From Verrucomicrobiota bacterium (GTDB lineage: Bacteria > Verrucomicrobiota > Verrucomicrobiia > Limisphaerales > BJHT01), in contig BJHT01000031.1 in the NCBI GenBank assembly GCA_014193395.1, forward strand, positions 1-37,773: DNA of 37,773 bases. Reading direction: 5' to 3'. Both the position numbers and the translations under genes were made by a program. Below the pieces are notes generated by a model. That model was not told the origin of the DNA. It ran no database searches and saw only the letters and a program-made list of their open reading frames with translations. Below are positions 8,172-16,764 of the stretch, in pieces. Each line of letters starts with the position of its first letter. The stretch's first letter is position 1.

Positions 8172-8591
8172 CGATTCCCCGCGGACTTCGTGCTCCAACT
8201 CACCCCCGACAAGGCGCATGCTTTAAGATGCCAGACTGGCATCTTTAAGATCGGTCGCGGTCGAAACCGAAAATCCCATCCCTCCGCCTTCACCGAGCAA
8301 GGTGTGGCCATGCTGCTCTCCAGCGTCCTGCGCAGCAGCCGCGCGGTGCTGGTGAATGTGGAGATCATGCTGGCCTTCGTGGTCCTGCGCCGCGAGGCCG
8401 GTCAGTACGAAACGCTCGGCCGCAAGCTCGCCGAACTGGAGGCCGCTTAGAAACTTCAAGGCGAGGACATCCAGACCATCTTCGCGGCACTGCGCCAGTT
8501 CGAGAACACGACGAGTTGGGCCTACACGGAAGGCCGCCGACTCATCGGCTTCCACGCCGAGACCGAGCCCAAAGGCCGGCGCCCCAAGTGA
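8172..8591 (+). pseudogene. ORF6N-domain protein remnant with in-frame stop
   Basis: From 8172 the frame reads RFPADFVLQLTPDKAHALRC, a lysine/arginine-rich stretch, and then SAFTEQGVAMLLSSVLRSSR, followed by VNVEIMLAFVVLRRE. This is the core of ORF6N-domain proteins. A TAG at 8448-8450 interrupts the frame. The same frame then continues with EDIQTIFAALRQF and ends RLIGFHAE...GRRPK at a TGA (8589-8591), which matches the family C-terminus. The N-terminal third is missing. It is therefore a decayed gene with a nonsense mutation. The part before the stop could still be made from the GTG at 8190, but it would lack both ends. Confidence 0.7.
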
Positions 8592-8697
8592 GGCGTCACG
8601 ACGATTTTTCCGCTCACTTGAAGACCGGCGGTCCAGTCCCCACGCATTCACCCGTTTTGCTTTCCCTTCGCCACCAGCTTGGGCGAAGAATGCGGCC

Positions 8698-10833
8698 ATG
8701 AGCAAAGCCACCCAACAGCGTTTCTGCCCCGCGGTGCAGCGGGACATCTCCTCCGCCGAGTGCGGCGAGAACCGGCAGAGCAAGTATGCGTGCCCCGCCA
8801 ACTGCGGGTTCAATCCGTTCACGGTGGAAAATTACGACCAGTATCTCGAGCTGGAGAACCGGGTCCTTCGCAAGAGCTACGAGTGGTACCTGTCGTCGGC
8901 CCGAGACCGCGCGGAAACCCAGCGGATGCTGGACCGGATGACGGATCCGCGGTCCTCGACGGCGCGCGCATTGCAGGTGAGCGAGATGTTTCTGCGGCGC
9001 GACGTCAGCGGGCGGACGTGCGCGGAGCGGTGGGGGATGGCGGGCTTCCCCGGCCTGAAAAATGACGAGCGCGTGCTGCAACGGGCGGCGATGGATTTGC
9101 AATTGCGCCTGCTCGAGGTGCATCGCGTGCTGGATGACCGGCGGGTGGAAGTGGTGGACCTGATGGAGGCGAACCCGCAGCCGCTGATCCTGGTGGACCG
9201 CAGTCTGGCGGCGGTGGCGTGCCGCTTCAGCACGCTGCTGGGCTGGTTTTTTCCGCTGCCGCATTATCTGCGCTGTTCGGGTTTCGCCGTGCCGATCACG
9301 CCGCTGGCGGGCCTTGATCCGCTGGCGGTGGTGGCCGAACTGATCCGGCATCTGGGCGGGCCGGTGGAGCGCAGCCAATGGTCGGTGTGGCTGGCGGGAA
9401 ATTTCCCGCGCTTCGATCTGGCGCGCGAAGCCGTGGGGCTGGCGCGGCACCAGCAGATGCTGGCGTCGCTGGACGCGGATTTCGGCAAGGCGGTGTACGA
9501 ACTGCGCGCGCCGTTCAGCGAGTGCCGCGCGGTGCTGGACGCGGCGCCCGACGTGGAGGTCGATGAACTCACCGACGCCGAAATGGACGAGGGTTTCGCC
9601 GAGGGGCGGGTGTGGTTCGAGAGCCCCGGCGCGGCGGGGCCGCTCACGGGTCCCAACCAAACGCTGGGCCGCGTGTTGCTCGGCCAGGCGCACTGGCGCG
9701 CGGAGGCCATCGGCGCGGAGCGGACGGGCCGGCTGCGCACCAAACTGGAGGCGGTGCTTGGGCCGCGCGTGCGCTTCGCCGGCGAGCGGCGGGACAATCT
9801 GGCGGCTCACCTGCGCGCCAAGGCTCCGTCCTACGATGCGAGCCTGGTGCCGCCGCGCCTGCTGGAGGAACCGCAGCGCGTGTCGCTGGGGGCGAGCCGC
9901 GTGGCGGTGCCGGCGGGCGCGGCCGCCCGCGCCATGGCGCTGGAGGAGCAATTCGCGAACATGGACCGCCAGTGGCTCGACGCGCCGGTGCCGGCATTGA
10001 AAAATCTGACGCCGCGCGCGGCCGCGCTGGATCCGCAGTTGCGCCCGGTCCTGCTCGCGCTGCTGAAGGAGCGGGTGCGCCTCACCGATGAGCGCGCCCG
10101 CGAAACCGGGATGACGTTGGATTGCAACTGGCTCTTGCGCGAGCTGGGCGCGCACGAATTGATTTTCGATCCGCCGCCGCTGCGGCCCGGTGTCAAAAGG
10201 AATCCTGCCGGCCCGCCCGCGCCCGCCGCCAATGGCGACGAGGACGATGTGGATGAGGAGGATTTCATCGACGATCTGGAACCCTGGCCACAGCCGCCGG
10301 CCAGCCCGTTTTCCGTGCAGCAGGCCGGTGAGCGGTTGCGCGCCTGCGTGGAGCGCTACGATTCGGCGGCCGAGGCACGCGCGGAGGCGGAGAAGGCCGG
10401 ATGTTTTCTGCTCGAGGATTTGTCCGACCTGGTCGGCGACGAACTGACCGATTTAGAGAAGAGTTTCATGGTCCCGGCGATACTTCAGAGTTGGTTTGCA
10501 TTCGTGCCGCCGGGCTGCTTCGGACCGGAGGTTGCGTTCAACGAGTTGCAAGACGCCTTAGACAAGCGACTGATCCGGCTCGAAGCCCTTCTTACCCAAT
10601 ACCCTGACTCTCCGCCGCCGCCCGCAGGCATCGTCGAACTGATTGGGCAAGGGCCCCAGCCCACGATGACGAGTCTGTTGGCCGACCAAGTTTTGCAACA
10701 ATATCAGGACATGCCGGGCAAGGACCGTCCCCGAGCGTCGGTCATGCCCCTGATTCTGATGCTTCTCGCGGCGACCATCGAAGTGCTTGACCGGAAATGC
10801 CGGGAAGGAATTCCCGACGACGACGAGGCGTGA
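8698..10833 (+). CDS. Conserved protein with N-terminal Cys4 cluster, function unknown
   Basis: I do not recognise a named family for the full 711 residues. The N-terminus has cysteines at 10, 22, 32 and 36 in the frame FCPAVQRDI...ECGENR...ACPANCGFNPF, a likely metal-binding site. The middle is helical and rich in Leu, Arg and Ala. Around residue 425 the motif QWLDAPVPALKNLTPRAA followed by a DPQLRP turn resembles a segment seen near the C-terminus of some SEC-C and antitoxin-like proteins; this link is tentative. A strongly acidic linker (DEDDVDEEDFIDDLE) lies near 511-531. The ATG at 8698 was chosen because the Cys cluster follows at once; the frame is open upstream but overlaps the ORF6N remnant. 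Confidence 0.7.
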   Translation: MSKATQQRFCPAVQRDISSAECGENRQSKYACPANCGFNPFTVENYDQYLELENRVLRKSYEWYLSSARDRAETQRMLDRMTDPRSSTARALQVSEMFLRRDVSGRTCAERWGMAGFPGLKNDERVLQRAAMDLQLRLLEVHRVLDDRRVEVVDLMEANPQPLILVDRSLAAVACRFSTLLGWFFPLPHYLRCSGFAVPITPLAGLDPLAVVAELIRHLGGPVERSQWSVWLAGNFPRFDLAREAVGLARHQQMLASLDADFGKAVYELRAPFSECRAVLDAAPDVEVDELTDAEMDEGFAEGRVWFESPGAAGPLTGPNQTLGRVLLGQAHWRAEAIGAERTGRLRTKLEAVLGPRVRFAGERRDNLAAHLRAKAPSYDASLVPPRLLEEPQRVSLGASRVAVPAGAAARAMALEEQFANMDRQWLDAPVPALKNLTPRAAALDPQLRPVLLALLKERVRLTDERARETGMTLDCNWLLRELGAHELIFDPPPLRPGVKRNPAGPPAPAANGDEDDVDEEDFIDDLEPWPQPPASPFSVQQAGERLRACVERYDSAAEARAEAEKAGCFLLEDLSDLVGDELTDLEKSFMVPAILQSWFAFVPPGCFGPEVAFNELQDALDKRLIRLEALLTQYPDSPPPPAGIVELIGQGPQPTMTSLLADQVLQQYQDMPGKDRPRASVMPLILMLLAATIEVLDRKCREGIPDDDEA

Positions 10834-11013
10834 CGCGCCGGCGCAACAGCAAGGGAGAAGCTGAATCGTAATCATGCAATCCGAGCGACCGGAGTGCGGC
10901 TTTCAGAGCCGGTATGAAAAGGACACCGTAGGTCTGTCGCCGACGACGTGAGGCGGCGGATGGCCCGCGACGCGCGTGCGTTCCATCCGCCGGCCAACGT
11001 ACGGTTGCGCCGG

Positions 11014-11118
11014 GGTACCGCAGGTGTCCCGCCGACGAGTTCGCGGGGCATCCCGCCCCGAGGCGGTGCGCGCGGCGAGCTGCCGCCCGAACTCGCAGGC
11101 GAGCACGCCTGCGGCACC
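11014..11118. repeat. GGTACC-type palindromic element, copy 1
   Basis: The element opens GGTACCGCAGGTGTCCCGCC and closes with an ACTCGCAGGCGAGCACGCC-type arm. Its two ends are imperfect reverse complements. A second, better preserved copy is at 15277-15380. Confidence 0.7.
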
Positions 11119-11206
11119 CCCGACCTCGGCCCACCCGCTCTCTCAAGGCCGCGGAGTTGGACGATTTGGAGGAGTGAGTGCCGGTTGCGGCGCGCGATGG
11201 CGGCAG

Positions 11207-11398
11207 TTTGGAGTGCGGTGACTGGTCACCGCTTTCGCGCAGGCGACTTGTCGCCGTCGCAGTTCCGTACGCGTCCGATCACGCGAGCACGCCACCGCTG
11301 GCGCGAGCCGTGAACGCTCCACTTCGCACCGCCGCGTCCCGCAGTTCGACGGCGACCACTCGCCTCGGAAAAGCGGTGACCAGTCCCCGCACTCCAAA
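11207..11398. repeat. 192-bp MITE-like element, copy 1
   Basis: The ends TTTGGAGTGCGGTGACTGG and the reverse complement of the right end (TTTGGAGTGCGGGGACTGG) match over about 52 bases with a few differences, ending in GTCGCCGTCG. A conserved core (CCACCGCTGGCGCGAGCCGTG) lies between. A second copy with the same core and nearly the same length is at 35686-35878. There is no coding capacity, so any movement would depend on a transposase elsewhere. Confidence 0.8.
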
Positions 11399-11749
11399 TG
11401 GGGGCGCTCCGTTTTGATTGCGGCTTCGCCGCGCTCCGCCCCGGAGCGCGGGCGGTCCCCGCCCGCAGCGGCTGCGCACGGGCGAAGGTGACCGACATTT
11501 TCCGCACCCCGGCTCCGATGCTGCCGCTGCGACCGGGGACCGGTCGCGCTCCTTCACGGTTGTATCGTCGCGGCCCCGTGTTCATCGGTGTCCCGCCACG
11601 GTCCTCCATTTTCTGCTTCGCAGTTCCGCCCACACCCACGCCATCCCGACCGTTCTCCAACGCCGCGCGGGCGCACGCATCGCTTTCGGCAATGCGGGAA
11701 TTTTAATTTCGATTAACGGGGCAGCGAGGAGCGGGCTTACAAGACGCCC

Positions 11750-12322
11750 ATGAAAACAAAACTTGCCCTGCTCCTGGTCGGACTATCCTTCGCCACCGGC
11801 TGCTCGACTTCCCAAGTTTGGAACGAACACCGCCCCGGTGATGCGCGACGCGGCAGCGCCGAACCAGAACTTCAATTATTCCTCACGCCGGATCGCCGCG
11901 ATGTGTTGGTGACTTATTTCGAGTCCAAGGACGGTACGCGTGGGCGGGTGCCGCGGGCGTATTACGCGCGGGCAAATGCGGCGCGGCTGCGCAACAGTCT
12001 CAAACCCGAGTTTGCGCCTCCGAGTGCCGCCGCCGGTCTCCAGCCGATCCCGCTCGATCCTCCCGTTCCGAACTTCACCACGTCGGCACTCAGCCGCGGT
12101 TCCGGCCTGCGGGCGCGCCTGAGTTCCTCCGATCACGGCTTCACGCTGACGGAGCGCGGCCGGGAATTGGAATACTATCCGCTGCCGTTGTACGAGACCG
12201 CTGCCGCCGACATCCGCAAGGTGGCACTGACTCCGTTCGCGGTGGCCAGCGACGCCCTCGCCGTCGCGGCCTGTCTCCTCCCACCGTTTGCGTTTGCGTT
12301 TGCCACTTCACCCAACCACTAG
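11750..12322 (+). CDS. Lipoprotein of unknown function (paralogue A)
   Basis: The 190-residue protein starts MKTKLALLLVGLSFATGC, a lipoprotein signal peptide with the acylated cysteine at residue 18, so it should be membrane-anchored. The mature part has ELQLFLTPDRRDVLVTYFE near the front and IRKVALTPFAVASDALAV near the end. It shares this arrangement with the lipoprotein at 17870-18457. No functional domain is recognised. It is the first of three closely spaced plus-strand genes (next start 9 bases downstream), so an envelope-related operon is likely. Confidence 0.8.
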   Translation: MKTKLALLLVGLSFATGCSTSQVWNEHRPGDARRGSAEPELQLFLTPDRRDVLVTYFESKDGTRGRVPRAYYARANAARLRNSLKPEFAPPSAAAGLQPIPLDPPVPNFTTSALSRGSGLRARLSSSDHGFTLTERGRELEYYPLPLYETAAADIRKVALTPFAVASDALAVAACLLPPFAFAFATSPNH

Positions 12323-12330
12323 GCCCTCCC

Positions 12331-13329
12331 ATGAAAACACACTCCATTCATCCACTGGTCAAACCTACCGTCTGCTGCGCAGCCGCCCTGCTGGGCCTCT
12401 GGCTCACCGGCTGTGCCACGCAACCCCACACCGCGATCCAATCGCATACGGCAATGCCGCCATTGCCCGCCGTGTCGCCCGGTGGTCTGCGCGAGTACCG
12501 CCAGGGCCTCGGACCGCTCGGAACCATTGGAATTAGCACCGTTCAGGAAGACGAACCGCTCCGCATCCAGGTGCCGCCGACCCGCGGCGAGGCCGTGAAG
12601 AAAGCCGCCAGCGCTGGCGCCCGGGCGCTGGCACCGGTTTCCTACGAAGGTGCTAAAGTGTCCGACTTTTGGGAAGACAACCATCCCCATCGCGCGTCTC
12701 AGCCCGAGGAACGATCAATGATGATGGTGGGGGGCGCGTTCGATCTGGCGCAGACTCTCGTCGCTGCGGCCTGGTCGCCAGTGGGTGCAGCTTGGGGAGC
12801 GAGCCGCGCGGCTTCCCGGGCAATTCCTGAAGCCGTCCATGCCCCGGCCCTCGCCGCTCTGCGCACGGGGCCGGCGTCCGTGCCGATCACGGCGGAAACC
12901 ACGCGCCGCATCGTGGCGCAGACCCGCCAGACGACGCGCCACTCCATCGTGCCGGCGGCCAATTCCGTGCGCCGCGAGTGCGACACCATCCTCGAGTTGT
13001 ATCACGGCGAACGCTCGCTGCGGGGTGGCGACGAACTCAATCCCTCGCTGCAACTGCACCTCGGCTACCGCGTGCGCGTGCTCCGCGCTGACGATCGCCG
13101 TGAGTTGGACGTGTTCCGCGTCGCCTATCGCAGCGAAGGACGGAAGTTTGCCGACTGGGGTGCCAACGACGCGGCCGCGCTGCGCGCGGAATTGGATCGG
13201 GGCCTCGCGGTTGTCACGGGCCAGATCGTCGCCCAGCTCGCCGATTTCCAAAGCGGTCCCGCCCGCGCCAGCAGCGCCTCCGCAGCGCCGCGACCAATCC
13301 CCGCACGCTCCTTTGCCTCCAACCGTTGA
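12331..13329 (+). CDS. Lipoprotein of unknown function
   Basis: The 332 residues begin with a lipoprotein signal (AAALLGLWLTGC, cysteine 28). The mature sequence has a small-residue-rich hydrophobic stretch near 130-160 (AFDLAQTLVAAAWSPVGAAW) that could contact a membrane. A later region has YRVRVLRADDRRELDVFRVA and an ADFQSG tail. Nothing identifies an activity. It follows the lipoprotein at 11750 by 8 bases and precedes a small membrane protein by 13 bases, suggesting co-expression. Confidence 0.78.
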   Translation: MKTHSIHPLVKPTVCCAAALLGLWLTGCATQPHTAIQSHTAMPPLPAVSPGGLREYRQGLGPLGTIGISTVQEDEPLRIQVPPTRGEAVKKAASAGARALAPVSYEGAKVSDFWEDNHPHRASQPEERSMMMVGGAFDLAQTLVAAAWSPVGAAWGASRAASRAIPEAVHAPALAALRTGPASVPITAETTRRIVAQTRQTTRHSIVPAANSVRRECDTILELYHGERSLRGGDELNPSLQLHLGYRVRVLRADDRRELDVFRVAYRSEGRKFADWGANDAAALRAELDRGLAVVTGQIVAQLADFQSGPARASSASAAPRPIPARSFASNR

Positions 13330-13342
13330 ACCCCACACCGCC

Positions 13343-13741
13343 ATGAAACTCCACCCGCCCATGCTCAACCTCTTCGCCGCCTGGATCGGCGTGCTCCTCG
13401 GCTTCGTCTCCGGCGCGCTGCTCGGGATGAAATTCCACCACGCCGACTGGCTCGGCGGCTACGCCAGCTACCCGCGCCGGATGCTGCGTCTCGGGCACAT
13501 CTCCTTCTTCGGCCTCGCCGTGATCAACGTGATGTTTTACTCCGCCGCCGGTTTGTTCGCAGCGATGACCGGCACGCTGCACGTCGCGTCGTGGGCCTTT
13601 GTCATCGGCGCGATCACCATGCCCGTCGCGTGCGCGCTCATGGCCACCAGCCCGCGCTGGTGGAACGCCTTCGTCATCCCCGTCGGCAGCCTGCTCACGG
13701 GCGCGGTGCTGACCTTGTGGGAACTGTGGCACCTGCTCTGA
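13343..13741 (+). CDS. Small four-helix membrane protein
   Basis: The 132 residues form about four hydrophobic helices: LFAAWIGVLLGFVSGALLG, HISFFGLAVINVMFYSAAGL, ASWAFVIGAITMPVACALM and FVIPVGSLLTGAVLTLWELW. The conserved-looking HISFFGLAVINVMF segment and charged loops suggest a real inner-membrane protein, but I cannot name a family. The ATG at 13343 is the first in this frame after the stop of the preceding gene; longer versions of the frame overlap that gene. It closes the three-gene unit begun at 11750. Confidence 0.75.
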   Translation: MKLHPPMLNLFAAWIGVLLGFVSGALLGMKFHHADWLGGYASYPRRMLRLGHISFFGLAVINVMFYSAAGLFAAMTGTLHVASWAFVIGAITMPVACALMATSPRWWNAFVIPVGSLLTGAVLTLWELWHLL

Positions 13742-13858
13742 GCAAATGCAGATCGGCACCCACAACTCCACGCCCAAAAAACTGTTCACCTAAAAAACCA
13801 ACCCCTGAAAAAACCTGCGACGCACCACGGTGTTGCCGGCAAACTCCCAAGGCCCCTT

Positions 13859-15223
13859 ATGAAAAAAATCGGATTCATCGCCATGAGCGGCGTGCGCGCT
13901 CACAACCCGGAACTTACCCAGCTCGGCCTCACGCTGCCGGGCTTCGTCGATCGCAACCGCATCGTCGCCTCGATGCCCAGCCTCGGCCTGCTCACGCTCG
14001 CGGGCCTCACGCCTCCGCATTTCGCCGTCGAGTATCGCGAGATCGCCGACCTGCGCGAAATGGGCGGACTGCCGGAAGATTACGATCTGGTCGCGATCAG
14101 CACCTTCACCGCGCAGCTCAAGGAGGCCTATCGCGTCGCGGATTTTTATCTCAGCCGGAAAACCCCCGTGATCATGGGCGGCCTCACCGTCACGTCGCTG
14201 CCCGACGAGGCGAAGGCGCATTGCACCAGCGTGGTCATTGGCGAAGGCGAACCGCTCTGGCCGCAGGTGCTCGCTGACTTCGAGCGCGGCGCGTTGCAGC
14301 CCGTTTACCGGCAGGCGCCCGGCGGCAACTTCGATCTGCGCGACGCGCCGATGCCGCGCTTCGACCTGTTGAACCCCGACAAGTACAACCGCCTCACCGT
14401 GCAGACCAGCCGCGGCTGTCCGCACAAATGCGAGTTCTGCGCCAGCTCGATCCTGCTCACGTCGCGCTACAAGGTGAAGCCGGTCGCCAAGGTTCTCGCC
14501 GAGATTCATGAGATCAAAAAAATCTGGCCGCGCCCGTTCATCGAGTTCGCCGACGACAACAGCTTCGTCCTGCGCGACCACTACAAAGCCCTCCTGCGCG
14601 AACTGGTGAAGGAAGACCTGCGCTGGTTCACCGAGGCCGACCTCAACGTGGCGAAGGACGACGAGCTGCTCGGCCTGATGCGCGACTCCGGCTGCCAGCA
14701 GGTTTTGATCGGCCTCGAAAGCCCGCGCAGCGCGAGCCTCGGCGGCATGGAACTGAACTCGAACTGGAAGGCGCGCCAGGTCGATCTCTATCGCGACGCC
14801 ATCGCCAAGATTCAGTCCTACGGCATCACCGTGAACGGCTGCTTCATCCTCGGCCTCGACCACGACACGCCCGACGTGTTCGACAACGTACTGACCTTCG
14901 TACGCGAGTCGGGGCTGTACGAAGTGCAGGTCACCTTCCTCACGGCCTTTCCCGGCACGCCGCTCTATCACCGGCTCAAGGCCGAGGGCCGTATCCTCCA
15001 GGACGGCGCATGGGAACTCTGCACGCTCTTCGACATCAATTTCCGCCCGAAAAACATGACCATCGTGGAACTCCAGCAGGGCTTTCTCGGCCTCGTGAAA
15101 CAGCTCTACTCGGCGGAGGAAACCGCCACGCGCCGTCGCGGGTTCAAGGCGAAGCTGCGGCACTCGCCCAACTTCGGCCGGCACGCCGTCGTGGCCCCGG
15201 CCGTGGAGGCGTTGGCGGCATGA
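13859..15223 (+). CDS. B12-binding-type radical SAM protein
   Basis: The 454-residue protein has an N-terminal cobalamin-binding-type Rossmann region (SMPSLGLLTLAGLTP, DLVAISTFTAQ, TPVIMGGLTVTSLPDEA, VIGEGEPLWP) and a radical SAM core with cluster cysteines C187, C191 and C194 in SRGCPHKCEFCAS. Further core blocks are FIEFADDNSFV, VLIGLES and NGCFILGLDHDTPD. The DxHxxG B12 signature is not evident, as in many members of this class. Such enzymes carry out methylations, cyclisations or other radical steps, often in lipid or secondary metabolism; the substrate cannot be read here. It stands apart from its neighbours. Confidence 0.88.
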   Translation: MKKIGFIAMSGVRAHNPELTQLGLTLPGFVDRNRIVASMPSLGLLTLAGLTPPHFAVEYREIADLREMGGLPEDYDLVAISTFTAQLKEAYRVADFYLSRKTPVIMGGLTVTSLPDEAKAHCTSVVIGEGEPLWPQVLADFERGALQPVYRQAPGGNFDLRDAPMPRFDLLNPDKYNRLTVQTSRGCPHKCEFCASSILLTSRYKVKPVAKVLAEIHEIKKIWPRPFIEFADDNSFVLRDHYKALLRELVKEDLRWFTEADLNVAKDDELLGLMRDSGCQQVLIGLESPRSASLGGMELNSNWKARQVDLYRDAIAKIQSYGITVNGCFILGLDHDTPDVFDNVLTFVRESGLYEVQVTFLTAFPGTPLYHRLKAEGRILQDGAWELCTLFDINFRPKNMTIVELQQGFLGLVKQLYSAEETATRRRGFKAKLRHSPNFGRHAVVAPAVEALAA

Positions 15224-15276
15224 AGCATCCCGTGCGACACGGGCCCGCCGACGGCGAGCGGGCGACCCGAGGCCGG

Positions 15277-15380
15277 GGTACCGCGGGCGTCTCGCCTGCG
15301 AGTTTTGGCGGCGTCTCGCCGCCCGTGCCGACTCGGGGCGAAACGCCCCGCGAACTCGCAGGCGAGACGCCTGCGGTACC
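15277..15380. repeat. GGTACC-type palindromic element, copy 2
   Basis: Arms 15277-15304 and 15353-15380 are 28-base reverse complements with one mismatch, beginning GGTACCGCGGGCGTCTCGC. Inner sub-palindromes (GGCGTCTCGCCGCC and CGGGGCGAAACGCCCCG) lie between. The rest of the gap 15224-15552 contains a degenerate REP half near 15419-15446 and no gene. Confidence 0.85.
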
Positions 15381-15552
15381 GTACGTCGGCCGGCGGAGGT
15401 CCGCGGCCTTCGCGTGTGCCGCCTCTGCCTCTTCACCTCGGCGGCTGCATTTCACACCGCCGTTGAAGGCCGCGCACCCCCGCTAACAACGCCGCCGAAC
15501 CCATTGCCAACCTCAACGAAAGGCGCATCCTGCACCACCAGCCCCCATCGCC

Positions 15553-16764
15553 ATGAAACTCGCTGACCTCCAAAAAATCCACGCCGCCGGCTTGATCACC
15601 GACGAGCAACAGCAGCGCATCGTCGCGCACTTCGGCTTGAAGGAGGAGGGCAGCCGCTTCCTCGCGATCATCTCGACGGTCGGCGCGGTGCTGGTCGCGT
15701 CGGGCGTGATCCTGCTGATCTCGGCGAACTGGGAGCAGATTCCCAAGTTCGTGAAGCTAGCCGTCGGCCTCGCGCTCCTGCTCGGCGCGCACGCGGGCGG
15801 CTGGTACCTGCGCGAAGTGCGGAAGGAATATCTGAAAACTGCCGAGGCGCTGCATCTCGTCGGCTCGATCCTCTTCCTCGCGAACATCGCGCTCGTCGGC
15901 CAGATTTATCACCTCTCTTCGCGGCCACCGAACGCGATTCTGCTGTGGTGGGCGGGCTTCGCAGCGCTGCCGTGGCTGCTGCGGTCCAAGGCGCAGTTCG
16001 TCTTGCTGCTGCTCGCATTTGGCGTGTGGTTCGGCATGGAGGCCGCCCAGCGCGACAGTCTGTTGCATGTGCGCGAAGTGCACGAGGTCGCGCTGTTGTC
16101 CCTGCTGGGCCTGCTCTATTTCGGGGCCGGCGGCTGGTTGCGGCGCACCTCGTTTGCGAGTTTTGCGGGCGCGGGCGAGAAGCTGGGCCTGCTGGTCTTC
16201 CACGGTTTCCTCTATCCGTTTTCACTGAAGTTTTTCCATGACAGTCCGTGGGAGCGGTCCCGGCCGGAAACGCACGGAGACCTGGTCTTCTACGTGTTCG
16301 CCGTCCTGGCGCTGGGCGTCGTCGCGGCGCAGCTCGCCCGCGACGAGCGCCTCGACCGGCAATGGCGCTGGACGTGGGTGGCCGTGCTGGTGGCGTGTGT
16401 CGGCATGATGGCGCTGTCCCTCAGCGGCGTGCTGACGGTGCCGACGGATTACTGGTTCCGGCGGGAATCGCTCGCGAGCGGGCTGGTGGCGCTCGCGTGG
16501 TTTGTGTTGTGCCTCGTGCAAATCCAGGCGGGCCTCCAATTGCGCTCGTCGTTTCTGGTGAATCTCAGCATCGCCGGCCTCGCGCTGAACCTCATCACCA
16601 CCTATCTCCAGCTCATCGTCTCGATGGCGCAGACCGGCCTGATGTTTGTCGTCTCGGGCGTTTTCCTGATCGCGCTCGGCGTTTATCTGGAAAAGAAACG
16701 CCGCGCGTTGCTGCATCGTTTTCAATCCCCTGCGTCGCCACCGCCCGCCCCCGCCGCATCATGA
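15553..16764 (+). CDS. DUF2157-domain membrane protein
   Basis: The first 130 residues match DUF2157: an amphipathic N-terminus (LQKIHAAGLITDEQQQRIVAHF) leading to LAIISTVGAVLVASGVILLI and SANWEQIPKFVKLAV. Many hydrophobic helices follow, to 403 residues in total. Function is unknown for the family, but members occur beside GDYXXLXY proteins, as here: the next gene overlaps this one by four bases (ATGA). The two therefore probably act together in the inner membrane. Confidence 0.85.
   Translation: MKLADLQKIHAAGLITDEQQQRIVAHFGLKEEGSRFLAIISTVGAVLVASGVILLISANWEQIPKFVKLAVGLALLLGAHAGGWYLREVRKEYLKTAEALHLVGSILFLANIALVGQIYHLSSRPPNAILLWWAGFAALPWLLRSKAQFVLLLLAFGVWFGMEAAQRDSLLHVREVHEVALLSLLGLLYFGAGGWLRRTSFASFAGAGEKLGLLVFHGFLYPFSLKFFHDSPWERSRPETHGDLVFYVFAVLALGVVAAQLARDERLDRQWRWTWVAVLVACVGMMALSLSGVLTVPTDYWFRRESLASGLVALAWFVLCLVQIQAGLQLRSSFLVNLSIAGLALNLITTYLQLIVSMAQTGLMFVVSGVFLIALGVYLEKKRRALLHRFQSPASPPPAPAAS

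Larger units (their letters stand above)
10834..11749. other. Gene-free, repeat-dominated stretch
   Basis: No convincing coding sequence is seen here. It contains a degenerate REP copy near 10931-10960 (CGCCGACGACGTGAGGCGG), the GGTACC-type palindrome (11014-11118) and a 192-base element with long terminal inverted repeats (11207-11398). After these come short GC-rich palindromes near 11410-11560. The segment around 11575-11625 (GTGTTCATCGGTGTCCCGCC) looks like a further dispersed repeat. Confidence 0.7.

Noticed and set aside
8356-8697. Extended N-terminus of the Cys4 protein
   Set aside because: The upstream part of the frame overlaps the ORF6N remnant in another frame and reads as Arg/Ser-rich shadow sequence.
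10834-11749. Several open frames of 80-140 codons
   Set aside because: They overlap inverted repeats, have repeat-derived Arg/Pro/Ala-rich sequence and show no start signals.
15010-15486. 158-codon plus-strand open frame after the radical SAM gene
   Set aside because: Its sequence comes from the radical SAM gene in another frame and from the GGTACC palindrome.
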